Positions 8,843-17,860 of a stretch of DNA of 64,000 nt are shown here, one piece after another; within the stretch, counting starts at the first letter, position 1; each line of letters starts with the position of its first letter. Below the pieces are notes generated by a model. That model did not search any database. It saw only the letters and a list, made by a program, of their open reading frames with translations, and was not told where the DNA came from. The DNA comes from CAZWKQ01 sp964634005 (GTDB lineage Bacteria > Bacteroidota > Bacteroidia > Bacteroidales > JACABE01), in NCBI GenBank assembly GCA_964634005.1, contig CAZWKQ010000006.1, positions 81,432 through 145,431 on the forward strand, given 5' to 3'. The translations under genes were made by a program, and so were the position numbers.

Positions 8843-10027
8843 ATGCATTATTTATACTTCATTTTAAATCTTATTTTTATAATAATTTCAATTTATTTTG
8901 CTTTTTCTGCTTTATATATTTTAATATTTTCAATTGCAGGACATTTTTATAAAAATTTCAAATACCCGGAAAAAATCGATAAATATAGGAAAATATGCAT
9001 TCTTGTTCCTGCTTATAAAGAAGACAAAGTTATTGTAAATGTAGCTAATGTAGCTTTAAAACAATTATATCCTATTTACGAAGTGGTAATTATTGCAGAT
9101 TCTTTTCAAAAAAGTACAATAGAAACTTTAAAGAAATTACCAATTACTCTTTTGGAAATTGATAACCCAAAACGTACAAAAGCAAATGCACTTCACGTAG
9201 CAATAAACAAACTATCGGACAATTACGATATTGCATTGATTTTAGATGGAGATAATGTATTTCAGGATTTGGATTTTTTGACAAAAATCAATCTTGCTTT
9301 TTCTAAAGGAGCTAAAGTAGTTCAAGGACACAGAACTGCAAAGAATTATAATACAAACTTTGCTCTATTGGATGCAATAAGTGAAGAAATAAACAATCAT
9401 ATTTTCAGAAAAGGACATAGAGCTATTGGATTTTCGTCTGCTCTAATAGGTTCGGCCATGGCTTTCGACTATTCACTTTTTAAAGAAAAGATTTCTAAAA
9501 TTGAAACATCGGGCGAGGACAAAGAACTCGAATTTATGCTTTTAAAAGAAGGCTATAAATTTGAATACCTCGACGATGCAGTAGTTTTAGACGAAAAAAC
9601 TCAGAAATCGGATGTTTTTGTTAAACAACGTTCAAGATGGCTTGCTAACCAATTTTTACAAGCACGACTGCACTTTATTAGTTCTTTTATTGCACTTTTT
9701 AAAGGGAAATTTGATTTCTTCGACAAATCGCTGCAACATTTTTTATTACCGCGAATTTTGTTACTTGGAACATCATTTATTCTTGCTATTGTTTCACTAC
9801 TGTTTTTTAAGCATTTGTTATACTACTGGCTTATTATTTTAACAACCATTCTTTTTTCGCTTATCATTGCAGTTCCAAAACGATTTTTTAACTTTAGAAC
9901 TTTTATTGCAATTCTTTCGATACCAAAAGGATATTTCAGCATGATTTTATCACTCTTCTCAATGAAGGGAGCATCAAAGAAATTTGTAGTTACCGAGAAA
10001 AATTATAATGAAAACAATAAACAATAG
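8843..10027 (+). CDS. Membrane-bound glycosyltransferase family 2, paralogue
   Basis: About 394 residues from ATG 8843; a TTG at 8837 would add two residues. It is a dispersed paralogue of the 2794-3984 gene, sharing LVPAYKEDKVIVN, LDGDNVF (metal-binding DxD), EEINNHIFRKGHRA, QRSRWLANQF (QxxRW-like) and the C-terminal GASKKF. An N-terminal span and a C-terminal membrane block of two to three spans flank the catalytic domain. Two such processive-type enzymes in one cluster suggest two related linkages or one duplicated polymerising step. Confidence 0.87.
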   Translation: MHYLYFILNLIFIIISIYFAFSALYILIFSIAGHFYKNFKYPEKIDKYRKICILVPAYKEDKVIVNVANVALKQLYPIYEVVIIADSFQKSTIETLKKLPITLLEIDNPKRTKANALHVAINKLSDNYDIALILDGDNVFQDLDFLTKINLAFSKGAKVVQGHRTAKNYNTNFALLDAISEEINNHIFRKGHRAIGFSSALIGSAMAFDYSLFKEKISKIETSGEDKELEFMLLKEGYKFEYLDDAVVLDEKTQKSDVFVKQRSRWLANQFLQARLHFISSFIALFKGKFDFFDKSLQHFLLPRILLLGTSFILAIVSLLFFKHLLYYWLIILTTILFSLIIAVPKRFFNFRTFIAILSIPKGYFSMILSLFSMKGASKKFVVTEKNYNENNKQ

Positions 10028-10033
10028 TTTAAT

Positions 10034-11221
10034 ATGATAGCTTTAAAAATTATTTTTTGGACAGGAGTTTTTATAGTTTTTTATTCCTATATCGGATATG
10101 GTTTATTGCTCTTTTTTATAGTAAAACTAAAGCGTTTATTGGGATTAAGTATAGAGTATTCCGAAAATAAAGATTTCGAGCCTGAAGTAACATTATTTGT
10201 AGCAGCATATAACGAAAAAGATTATGTTGATGCAAAAGTTAAAAACTCAATGGAACTTGACTATCCAAAAGAAAAGATAAAGCAAGTATGGGTTACTGAT
10301 GGTTCTGATGACGGAACCCCTGATTTATTAAGAAAATATGAAGGTATAGAAGTTTATCACGAACCGGTAAGAGGCGGTAAAATAGGAGCTATGAACAGAG
10401 GAATGCAGTTTGTAAAAACTCCAATAGTTATTTTTTCTGATGGGAATACTATGTTAGGTAAAGACTCTATAAAAGAAATAGTTAATCTTTTCAGAAATCC
10501 TAAAGTTGGTTGTGTATCAGGAGAAAAGCGCATATATCAGAAAGAAAGCGAAACCGCAGCAGGAGCGGGTGAAGGTATTTACTGGAAATATGAATCTTTT
10601 TTAAAAAAATTGGACGCTGAGCTTTACTCAGTAGTTGGTGCAGCAGGTGAACTATTTGCCATAAGAACCGAACTCTACCGAGAAGTCGAAAAAGATACTT
10701 TACTCGACGATTTTATTATTTCACTCAGAATTGCAATGGATGGTTATACAATTCAATATAATCCTAATGCTTATGCAATTGAAACTTCGTCGGCAAACGT
10801 AAAAGAGGAATTAAAAAGGAAAGTCAGAATAGCTGCTGGAGGAATACAATCGGTTATAAGATTAAAAGAACTCTTAAATCCTTTTAAATACGGGGTTTTA
10901 TCTTTCCAGTATATTTCTCACAGAGTACTCAGATGGACTTTAGCTCCTTTGTTTCTACCGATAATATTTTTAGTGAACTTATTTATAGCCCTTTCCGAAA
11001 ATTTTCAACTTAATTCGTTTTATACCATTACATTTTTTCTTCAAATATTATTCTATATTGCCGCACTCATTGGCTGGTTTCTGGAAAGTAAGTCAATAAA
11101 GATAAAAGTTTTGTTCGTACCTTACTATTTCTTTATCATGAATTTGGCTATGTATCTTGGGTTTAAAAGATATCTAAAAAAAAGTCAATCGGTCAACTGG
11201 GAAAGAGCCAAAAGAGCATAA
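10034..11221 (+). CDS. Membrane-bound glycosyltransferase family 2
   Basis: 395 residues. An N-terminal transmembrane segment (about 5-28) is followed by a GT2 domain with FVAAYNEKDYV, VTDGSDDGTPDLL, RGGKIGAMNRG and FSDGNTML (metal-binding acidic pair). The stretch LYSVVGAAGELFAIR and the LLDDFIISLRIAMDGY segment match the acceptor and ED regions of cellulose-synthase-like GT2 enzymes. The C-terminus has about three spans (310-380). It starts 6 bases after the preceding gene, so the two are probably co-transcribed. Confidence 0.9.
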   Translation: MIALKIIFWTGVFIVFYSYIGYGLLLFFIVKLKRLLGLSIEYSENKDFEPEVTLFVAAYNEKDYVDAKVKNSMELDYPKEKIKQVWVTDGSDDGTPDLLRKYEGIEVYHEPVRGGKIGAMNRGMQFVKTPIVIFSDGNTMLGKDSIKEIVNLFRNPKVGCVSGEKRIYQKESETAAGAGEGIYWKYESFLKKLDAELYSVVGAAGELFAIRTELYREVEKDTLLDDFIISLRIAMDGYTIQYNPNAYAIETSSANVKEELKRKVRIAAGGIQSVIRLKELLNPFKYGVLSFQYISHRVLRWTLAPLFLPIIFLVNLFIALSENFQLNSFYTITFFLQILFYIAALIGWFLESKSIKIKVLFVPYYFFIMNLAMYLGFKRYLKKSQSVNWERAKRA

Positions 11222-11236
11222 GTAAATTTAAAAAAA

Positions 11237-12043
11237 ATGAAAGAAGTTTTAATAAAGATATTTACTTACGATTTATTATTTCGACTAAAAAACTATTATA
11301 ATTTTTTGATAAGCATTTTTTATTTAGGTCAAAAATACCACTGTCCGAATTGTAATACAAGTTTTAAAAAATTGCTGCCTTGCGGCTTAAATCAAAAAGT
11401 TTTAAACGAACTCGAGGTAATAGGCAGCGGCTTGCGAGATAATTGTTTATGCCCAAGATGCAATTCTATTGATAGAGAAAGGCTTATATATCTTTACTTA
11501 AAATACAAAACTCATATTTTTTCCGAAAACATTACAATGCTCCATGTTTCTCCACGCTACAGTCTTAAAAGAATTTTTAAAAAACATAAAAATATAAACT
11601 ACATTGCAGGCGATAAATTTGAAAAAGGTTATAACTACACAAAAGATGTGATTCATATCGATTTAACATCACTTAATTTTGATGATGAATATTTTGATGT
11701 AATTATTTGTAATCACGTATTGGAACATATACCCGAAGATATTAAAGCTTTGAAAGAAATATACAGGGTACTTAAAAAAGACGGTTTTGCAATACTTCAG
11801 GTACCATTATCTTTAAAACTCGATAAAACCCTCGAAGGAGTTGCAAATAATGAGGAAGAAAGACTTAAATATTATGGGCAAAAAGATCATTACAGAATTT
11901 ATGCAAAAGATTATTTTATTAAACTTGAAAATTGTAATTTTGTAGTTAATGCAATTAACCCTAACGATGCCGAACTGAATTTAGATACTCAAAAATATGC
12001 TCTAAATCCTAAAGAAGACTTGATAATTGTATATAAATCGTAA
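11237..12043 (+). CDS. SAM-dependent methyltransferase with N-terminal zinc ribbon
   Basis: 268 residues. Two Cys pairs, CPNC near residue 37 and CPRC near residue 75, form a treble-clef or zinc-ribbon-like module. A class I methyltransferase domain follows. The SAM-binding segment is AGDKFEKGY, and DVIICNHVLEHIPED is the typical motif IV/post-IV block of the Methyltransf_11 family. It is the last gene of the polysaccharide run and starts 15 bases after the glycosyltransferase. It may methylate a glycan end or a lipid-linked intermediate, but the substrate is not evident. Confidence 0.8.
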   Translation: MKEVLIKIFTYDLLFRLKNYYNFLISIFYLGQKYHCPNCNTSFKKLLPCGLNQKVLNELEVIGSGLRDNCLCPRCNSIDRERLIYLYLKYKTHIFSENITMLHVSPRYSLKRIFKKHKNINYIAGDKFEKGYNYTKDVIHIDLTSLNFDDEYFDVIICNHVLEHIPEDIKALKEIYRVLKKDGFAILQVPLSLKLDKTLEGVANNEEERLKYYGQKDHYRIYAKDYFIKLENCNFVVNAINPNDAELNLDTQKYALNPKEDLIIVYKS

Positions 12044-12056
12044 TCTTATTTTGTTT

Positions 12057-12449
12057 ATGATAAAAAATCTGAAAATACTACTTGTAGAAGACGATATAAT
12101 AAATCAGAAAGTAGCTACCTCTATTTTGAACAGGCAAAACCACACGGTTGAAATTGCTGAAAACGGCTTAATTGGGCTTGAAAAATACATTGAAAATGAT
12201 TACGATCTTATTTTAATGGATATTCAAATGCCGGTTATGAATGGTATAGAGGCTACTGAAAAAATAAGAGAACACGAAGCATTAACAGGGAAAAAAATAA
12301 CAATCATAGCTGTAACTGCTTATTCTTTAGAAAAAGACCGAATAAGGATTATGGAAGCCGGAATGGATAATTACCTCAGCAAACCTTATAAACCTTGTGA
12401 TTTATTGAAAATTATTCAGGATACTTTGGAAACAAAAAATAAGTTATGA
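12057..12449 (+). CDS. Single-domain response regulator
   Basis: 130 residues, essentially one CheY-like receiver domain. The acidic pocket EDD lies at 11-13, the phospho-acceptor Asp is D55 (LILMDIQMP), the switch Thr is T87 (AVTA) and the invariant Lys is K109 (LSKP). No output domain follows, so it must act by protein contact or phosphorelay. I chose ATG 12057; an in-frame TTG at 12027 lies inside the preceding gene. The stop overlaps the kinase start by 4 bases, pointing to partnership with that kinase. Confidence 0.92.
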   Translation: MIKNLKILLVEDDIINQKVATSILNRQNHTVEIAENGLIGLEKYIENDYDLILMDIQMPVMNGIEATEKIREHEALTGKKITIIAVTAYSLEKDRIRIMEAGMDNYLSKPYKPCDLLKIIQDTLETKNKL

Positions 12450-13861
12450 CTTTTCAAACAACATTATACATATTTTTTGCTGTTCTGGTATTTGTAATAT
12501 TCTTTTACCTCAACTATTTGGTAAATAAATATAAAATACTCGCAAACTCTTATCTTAATGATTTTACACAATTGGTAAACATAACAAAAAAATTAAAACA
12601 AGAACTAGATAGTCTAAAGTTAAAAGACGATTCAGAAATTTCGGAATTAAAAGAAAATACCAAAAAACTAAATATTGAGCTTAAAAAAGCATTAATAAAA
12701 GCTGAAAATGCAAATTTTTTAAAAAATGCATTTTTAGCCAATATGAGTCACGAAATTAGAACCCCTTTAAACGGAATTATCGGTTTTGCAAGCCTTTTAG
12801 AATCAATTTATTCTTCAAATGAAGACAGCGAACTTTTTGAATATGCTAATAACATAAGAGTAAGCGGAGAAAGACTGCTTGAGCTTTTAAGCAACATTAT
12901 CGATATTAGCCGTATTGATGCAAACGATTATAAAATCGATTCTCATAACATATATATTAACGAAGTACTTACTCCATTAATAGAGAAGTATTCAATTAAA
13001 ACAAAAGAAAAAGGGATAAAATTCAATAGTAATATCGACTGTAATATTCTGATAAACACCGATAAAAATGCATTAATACGTATTGTTGACAATATATTGG
13101 ATAATGCTTATAAATTTACATCAAAGGGATTTATAAATTTCAGCTGCTCAAAAATTGGAAATAATTTAATAAATTTTAGGATTAAAGATACTGGAGTTGG
13201 GATAGACCCTGTTTACTTAAATAATATTTTTGACTCATTTCGTCAGGAAAGTATGGGATATTCAAGGTCGTTTCAAGGTGCGGGATTAGGATTACCATTA
13301 GTAAAAAAACTCATTAACCTTTTAGGGGGTGATATTAAAATTGAATCGGAAAAAGGTCAAGGAACTACAGTAAATTTTTATTTAACAAGCATTGATAATT
13401 CTGATGTATTTTATGATAACTCATCAGCGAAAGAGGAAAAAATTGTTTTTCTAACTACTAAAAGAAGACCTAAAGTATTTATTGTAGAAGACGACAGAAT
13501 AAACAGGGCATTATTATCAAAAATGCTTGAAAATTACGCAGATGTTACTTTGGCAGTTGATGGTGTTGAAACATTAAATATTATTGAACAAAATTTTAAC
13601 AAAAAAATCATTTTCGATATTATGCTTTTTGATATAAATTTGCCTGCACCCTTGGATGGTGTGAGACTACAAAAAGAAATAAAGCAAAAATATCCAGAAT
13701 ATGAAAATATCCCTTTTGTTGCTCAAACGGCCTATGCTCTTGAACAAGACAAAGAAAAACTTCTGGAAGAAGGTTTTGACGATTATATAGCAAAGCCAGT
13801 TGATTCTAAAGTTCTTATCCATATTATTAATCGTAGAATAAAATTTGTAGAAAAAAAATGA
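12446..13861 (+). CDS. Hybrid sensor histidine kinase with C-terminal receiver
   Basis: 471 residues. One N-terminal membrane span (about 6-27) leads into a long coiled-coil (about 35-95), then a HisKA domain with the phospho-acceptor H102 (MSHEIRTP). The ATPase domain has the N-box around N220, DTGVGI at 248-253 and GAGLGLPL near 278. A C-terminal receiver (343-465) has acceptor D396 and the AKP lysine. There is no periplasmic or PAS/GAF sensor domain, so the signal must come through the membrane segment, the coiled coil or a partner. It overlaps both neighbours by 4 bases. Confidence 0.92.
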   Translation: MTFQTTLYIFFAVLVFVIFFYLNYLVNKYKILANSYLNDFTQLVNITKKLKQELDSLKLKDDSEISELKENTKKLNIELKKALIKAENANFLKNAFLANMSHEIRTPLNGIIGFASLLESIYSSNEDSELFEYANNIRVSGERLLELLSNIIDISRIDANDYKIDSHNIYINEVLTPLIEKYSIKTKEKGIKFNSNIDCNILINTDKNALIRIVDNILDNAYKFTSKGFINFSCSKIGNNLINFRIKDTGVGIDPVYLNNIFDSFRQESMGYSRSFQGAGLGLPLVKKLINLLGGDIKIESEKGQGTTVNFYLTSIDNSDVFYDNSSAKEEKIVFLTTKRRPKVFIVEDDRINRALLSKMLENYADVTLAVDGVETLNIIEQNFNKKIIFDIMLFDINLPAPLDGVRLQKEIKQKYPEYENIPFVAQTAYALEQDKEKLLEEGFDDYIAKPVDSKVLIHIINRRIKFVEKK

Positions 13862-15093
13862 AAATCAATAAACTTTTATTATTACTAATTGTAATTCCGT
13901 TATTAGCGTATCCTCAGAAAGAAAAAAGACATAAATCAACATATTCTGAAAAGAAAGCTGGATATTATCAGAATGTACTTTTAAAAAACATAGAGAAAGA
14001 AGATCAAAATTCGGTTATTGAACCGAATAATTCAAAATTTTTTACTGTTGATTTTTCAGGAATATCCTTTCCTACAGATACATCCAAATATTCAAAGCAA
14101 TGGCATAATACTCCTATTAACCAAGGGTTAACGGGTACTTGCTGGTGTTTTTCGGGTATTTCTTTTATTGAATCGGAAATTAACAGATTATACGGAAAAC
14201 GAATTAAACTGTCGGAAATGTACGTAGTATATTGGGAGTATGTCGAAAAGGCACGTTATTATGTCCAGAAAAGAGGCAATATGTCGTTTGGCGAAGGCTC
14301 CGAATCGAATGCCGTTACACGTATGATAAAAAAGTACGGCATTGTTCCTTCTTATGTTTATACCGGGCGAAAAGAAGGGAAAACTGTTCATAATCACAAA
14401 CAAATGTTTAATGAAATTAACTCATTTCTCGAATCGCTTAAAAAAACAAATACGTGGAATGAAGACTTTGCTGTTTCAACTGTAAAAAATATTTTGGAGC
14501 AATATATGGGAACACCTCCAAAAACATTCACATACGAAGGCACTATTTTTTCTCCTTTGTCATTTCTCAGAGATTACCTAAAAATAAATCCTGATGATTA
14601 TTTTAGTTTTATGTCAACAAAATCACTACCCTATAATCAAAAGGGATTGCTCGATGAAGCTGATAACTGGTGGAAATGCGATGACTATTATAATGTTTCG
14701 TTAAATGAATATATGAAAATCATAATAAATTCGATAACTAAAGGCTATACTATATCAATATGCGGAGACGTTTCAGAACCCGGTTACAGTAATACAGAGC
14801 AAATTGCCATTATTCCTACGTTTGATATTCCTTCTGAATATATAGATGAAGATTCGCGTCAGTATCGCCTCGAAAACAAATCGACAACCGATGATCATTG
14901 CATTCATTTGGTCGGAGTTCAGCAAGTTGACGGAAAGTACTGGTTTCTGATTAAAGACTCAGGAAGTGGAGCTTTCGACGGTAAAACCAAAGGATATAGA
15001 TTTTACAGTGAGGATTATATAAAACTTAAAATTATAAACATTCTCATTCACAAAGAAGCAGCCAAAGAAATTCTAGACAAGATTATCAAATAA
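13858..15093 (+). CDS. Secreted C1-family (papain/bleomycin hydrolase-like) peptidase
   Basis: 411 residues with a signal peptide (MKINKLLLLLIVIPLLAYPQ). The papain-type site is visible: oxyanion Gln Q89 and catalytic Cys C95 (NQGLTGTCWCFS), and His H347 (DDHCIHLVG). The usual Asn-Ser-Trp is replaced by KDSGSG (Asp at 367), a variant I associate with a Bacteroidetes branch of C1 peptidases. It is probably a periplasmic or surface cysteine peptidase. The start overlaps the kinase stop by 4 bases, so the peptidase is made with the two-component pair, an unusual coupling. Confidence 0.87.
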   Translation: MKINKLLLLLIVIPLLAYPQKEKRHKSTYSEKKAGYYQNVLLKNIEKEDQNSVIEPNNSKFFTVDFSGISFPTDTSKYSKQWHNTPINQGLTGTCWCFSGISFIESEINRLYGKRIKLSEMYVVYWEYVEKARYYVQKRGNMSFGEGSESNAVTRMIKKYGIVPSYVYTGRKEGKTVHNHKQMFNEINSFLESLKKTNTWNEDFAVSTVKNILEQYMGTPPKTFTYEGTIFSPLSFLRDYLKINPDDYFSFMSTKSLPYNQKGLLDEADNWWKCDDYYNVSLNEYMKIIINSITKGYTISICGDVSEPGYSNTEQIAIIPTFDIPSEYIDEDSRQYRLENKSTTDDHCIHLVGVQQVDGKYWFLIKDSGSGAFDGKTKGYRFYSEDYIKLKIINILIHKEAAKEILDKIIK

Positions 15094-15101
15094 TACATAA
15101 A

Positions 15102-16322
15102 GTGCAAAACAAAAAAAAAATCATTAATGATCCGGTGCATGGCTTTATAACAATTGCAGGCGATTTAGTTTTTGACTTAATCGAACACCCTTATTTTCAA
15201 CGATTAAGAAGAATATCCCAACTCGGATTGTCATATTTGGTCTATCCCGGAGCATTACACACAAGGTTTAATCATGCTCTCGGAAGTATGCACCTTATGC
15301 AGCAAGTTTTAGAAGTACTACAGCAAAAAGGAGTTTCTATTGAAAAAGAAGAAGCTGAAGCAGCAATAATTGCAATTTTATTGCACGATATCGGACACGG
15401 ACCTTTTTCGCATGCTCTCGAAAATTCTATAATCGAAAATACTCAACACGAGGCGATGTCGGAAATAATAATGAACAAACTGAACGATACTTTTGACAAC
15501 AAACTATCTTTGGCAATTTCAATATATAAAAACAAATATCATAAAAAGTTTCTGCATCAACTTGTTTCGGGACAACTCGATGTCGACAGGCTCGATTATC
15601 TTTCAAGAGACAGTTTTTTCACCGGAGTATCGGAAGGAATTATCGGTATCGAACGTATTATTAAAATGCTAAATGTTATTGATGATGAGTTAGTTGTTGA
15701 TTGTAAAGGAATTTATTCTATTGAAAAATTTATTATTTCTAGAAGATTGATGTATTGGCAGGTATATCTTCACAAAACAGTAATTTCGGCCGAACAATTG
15801 CTTATTAAAATACTTAATAGAGCTAAATATTTGGCAAAAAACAATCAAGAAATGCATTGCCCCAAAACACTTAGAATTTTTCTTGAAAATAATTTCTCAA
15901 AAGATGATTTTAAAAATAATTCTGAATTAACGGAAAATTTCCTTCAATTAGATGATTTCGACATTATTTCATCGATTAAAATATGGCAAAATCATTCCGA
16001 CAAAGTTCTAAGCTTATTATCTAAAAATTTGATTAATAGAAAACTATATAAAATCACTCTTCAAAACACCGCATTCGACAATAGTTTGATAAATCAGTTG
16101 AAAAAGAAAATACAACTTGAATATAATTTAAACGAAGATGAAGTTGAATATTTTGTTTTTACCGATAAAATTACTAATTTAGCATATAGTAATTCGCAGG
16201 AAAACATCAAAATAGCTTTTAAAGACAAAACAATAAAAGATATTTCGGAAGCTTCAGACCAATTAGATGCCAATTTTCTGGATAAAATTGTCGTAAAGTA
16301 CTTTTTATGTGAACCAAAATAG
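15102..16322 (+). CDS. HD-domain phosphohydrolase (COG1078, dNTPase-like)
   Basis: 406 residues beginning at a GTG 8 bases after the peptidase stop. The family signature is clear: DPVHGFI at the N-terminus, RLRRISQLGL, HTRFNHALGS (first metal His), LLHDIGHGPFSHALE (HD pair and catalytic His) and VSGQLDVDRLDYLSRDS (last metal Asp). This COG1078 group includes SAMHD1/dGTPase-type enzymes hydrolysing dNTPs to deoxynucleosides plus triphosphate. The real substrate here is not determined. Confidence 0.88.
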   Translation: MQNKKKIINDPVHGFITIAGDLVFDLIEHPYFQRLRRISQLGLSYLVYPGALHTRFNHALGSMHLMQQVLEVLQQKGVSIEKEEAEAAIIAILLHDIGHGPFSHALENSIIENTQHEAMSEIIMNKLNDTFDNKLSLAISIYKNKYHKKFLHQLVSGQLDVDRLDYLSRDSFFTGVSEGIIGIERIIKMLNVIDDELVVDCKGIYSIEKFIISRRLMYWQVYLHKTVISAEQLLIKILNRAKYLAKNNQEMHCPKTLRIFLENNFSKDDFKNNSELTENFLQLDDFDIISSIKIWQNHSDKVLSLLSKNLINRKLYKITLQNTAFDNSLINQLKKKIQLEYNLNEDEVEYFVFTDKITNLAYSNSQENIKIAFKDKTIKDISEASDQLDANFLDKIVVKYFLCEPK

Positions 16323-16328
16323 AAACGA

Positions 16329-16700
16329 ATGGCAATTGAATATCTAATTGAAAAAAAAGATGAATTTTTATCTGTTACAACTTTTGGGTTCGATGAGGAC
16401 ATTGAAGAAGTAATAAATTACGGCAAAGCAGTTTATGAAGCAGCTATCTCAAATAACTCTACAAAAATTCTATGTGATGAAAGAAATTTAATATACAAAA
16501 TATCTGAAATCGACACTATTAAAGTAGCTGAAAAGGCTTCCCATTTTGCTCCAAAATTGAAAAAATTAGCCATAGTTTACGATAAAAAATTCATTAATGA
16601 TGCCGAATTATTCGAAACAATAGCAATAAATCGCAGCTTAACTGTAAGAGTTTTCTGCGATTATCAAAAGGCTACTGATTGGCTTTTATCGAGTATTTAA
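16329..16700 (+). CDS. Small STAS/SpoIIAA-like protein
   Basis: 123 residues, starting 6 bases after the HD phosphohydrolase stop. The strand and helix pattern (EYLIEKKDEFLSVTTFG, then alternating amphipathic helices and KLAIVYDKK, VRVFCDYQKATDWL) resembles SpoIIAA-like/STAS-fold proteins, and the final DYQKATDWL is typical of that group. No phosphorylatable Ser motif is obvious. It could be a regulatory partner of the upstream signalling genes. The family call is tentative. Confidence 0.6.
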   Translation: MAIEYLIEKKDEFLSVTTFGFDEDIEEVINYGKAVYEAAISNNSTKILCDERNLIYKISEIDTIKVAEKASHFAPKLKKLAIVYDKKFINDAELFETIAINRSLTVRVFCDYQKATDWLLSSI

Positions 16701-16710
16701 GTTAAATATT

Positions 16711-17793
16711 TTATCTATCTGCTTGTTTATAAAGAGGTATTTCGGGTTCACGTTTGGGGCCGCTCTTTAACTGAGGTTTATAAGGGTTACGGGCATCAAT
16801 ATCCTCAATAAACACCCATTTACCGTTCATAAATACAAAAGCATCGTAAATGTTAGTTTCGGGTACATAAAATTGCTTTTGTCCCTCCAAAGAAGGCTCC
16901 ATTGGTACTAATCTGTCAAAAACTATCATATCCGACCTGACATTTACTACCTCAAACCATTTTCCTTTAATCGGTTTCTTTAACTTCTTTTTCTCTTTAT
17001 ATTGTTGAGTATCATACTTCAGGTTCATTATTGCTTTTGAAGAATACTCAAAAATAATTCTCTTGGGTTTCTCTTTTCCGTACCTAAAAATTGGGGCTCC
17101 CAAAAACACTCGATTACCGGACCTTATAGTAACAACTTCAATAATTTTTTGATAAGACAAAGCATTATTTGCATTCCATCCAAGTAAAGTGTAATAATCA
17201 ACATTCTGTGAATTTGTATGAATAATTTTGTAATACAAAGCTCCGTACCATTGATCGGGAGTTAGTGTCTGACTTTCAGGTACGGCAATTTCGTACGACT
17301 TATCTTTGAAAAATATTACATCATAATTCTTTTTACTTTCATTGTACAATTGCATAACAGCATAGTAATCAAATGTTTCATCGCTTTTAGCGATAACCCA
17401 ATTGAAAATCCTAAATCTGTTATCAGGCGAATTTAATCTGGCAACTAAATTATTAAGAGAATCGAAAGGATAATCGAAAGATCTCTTTATATGCAATACT
17501 TCATCGAGAATATCAACAAACTTTTCGTTTGCTTCATATCGTAATCTTTCGTCTTGTGATTGTTTGATTATTAAAGCAAATTTTCTTAGAGAATCTTCAT
17601 AAGCACCAAAAGTCTCTCTACCTTGAGAATATGATAAACTAACAGTTGATAAAAAAAATATTATGATTAATAGAAAATGATTTATTTTACCGTTAAATAA
17701 AATTTTTGAAATACTATATTTTACAGGTAAAATTATCATTATGGTAGTAAATTTAGAATTTGATATTATTAAATTTTGCTTACTTTGTAACAT
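16711..17793 (-). CDS. Secreted protein of unknown function
   Basis: 360 residues. A hydrophobic segment (HFLLIIIFFLSTVSLSYS) ending before SQGRE looks like a signal peptide, but the N-region is long. An internal ATG at 17739 (MIILPVKY) would shorten it to 342 residues and is a fair alternative start. The mature part is mixed alpha/beta with many aromatic residues and no motif I recognise. A CAAAAATA (minus-strand TATTTTTG) at 17843-17850 could be its promoter. It is convergent with the gene at 16329-16700. Confidence 0.75.
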   Translation of the reverse strand: MLQSKQNLIISNSKFTTIMIILPVKYSISKILFNGKINHFLLIIIFFLSTVSLSYSQGRETFGAYEDSLRKFALIIKQSQDERLRYEANEKFVDILDEVLHIKRSFDYPFDSLNNLVARLNSPDNRFRIFNWVIAKSDETFDYYAVMQLYNESKKNYDVIFFKDKSYEIAVPESQTLTPDQWYGALYYKIIHTNSQNVDYYTLLGWNANNALSYQKIIEVVTIRSGNRVFLGAPIFRYGKEKPKRIIFEYSSKAIMNLKYDTQQYKEKKKLKKPIKGKWFEVVNVRSDMIVFDRLVPMEPSLEGQKQFYVPETNIYDAFVFMNGKWVFIEDIDARNPYKPQLKSGPKREPEIPLYKQADR

Positions 17794-17860
17794 TAATTAG
17801 AAAAAACGTAATTTTATTTTTTTTATTTTAGCATTAAAAACTCAAAAATACTAATAACCA

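Noticed and set aside
16694..16708. AT-only perfect palindrome TATTTAAGTTAAATA between converging genes
   Set aside because: It has no GC pairs and no loop, so it is unlikely to terminate transcription; it may be chance in AT-rich DNA.
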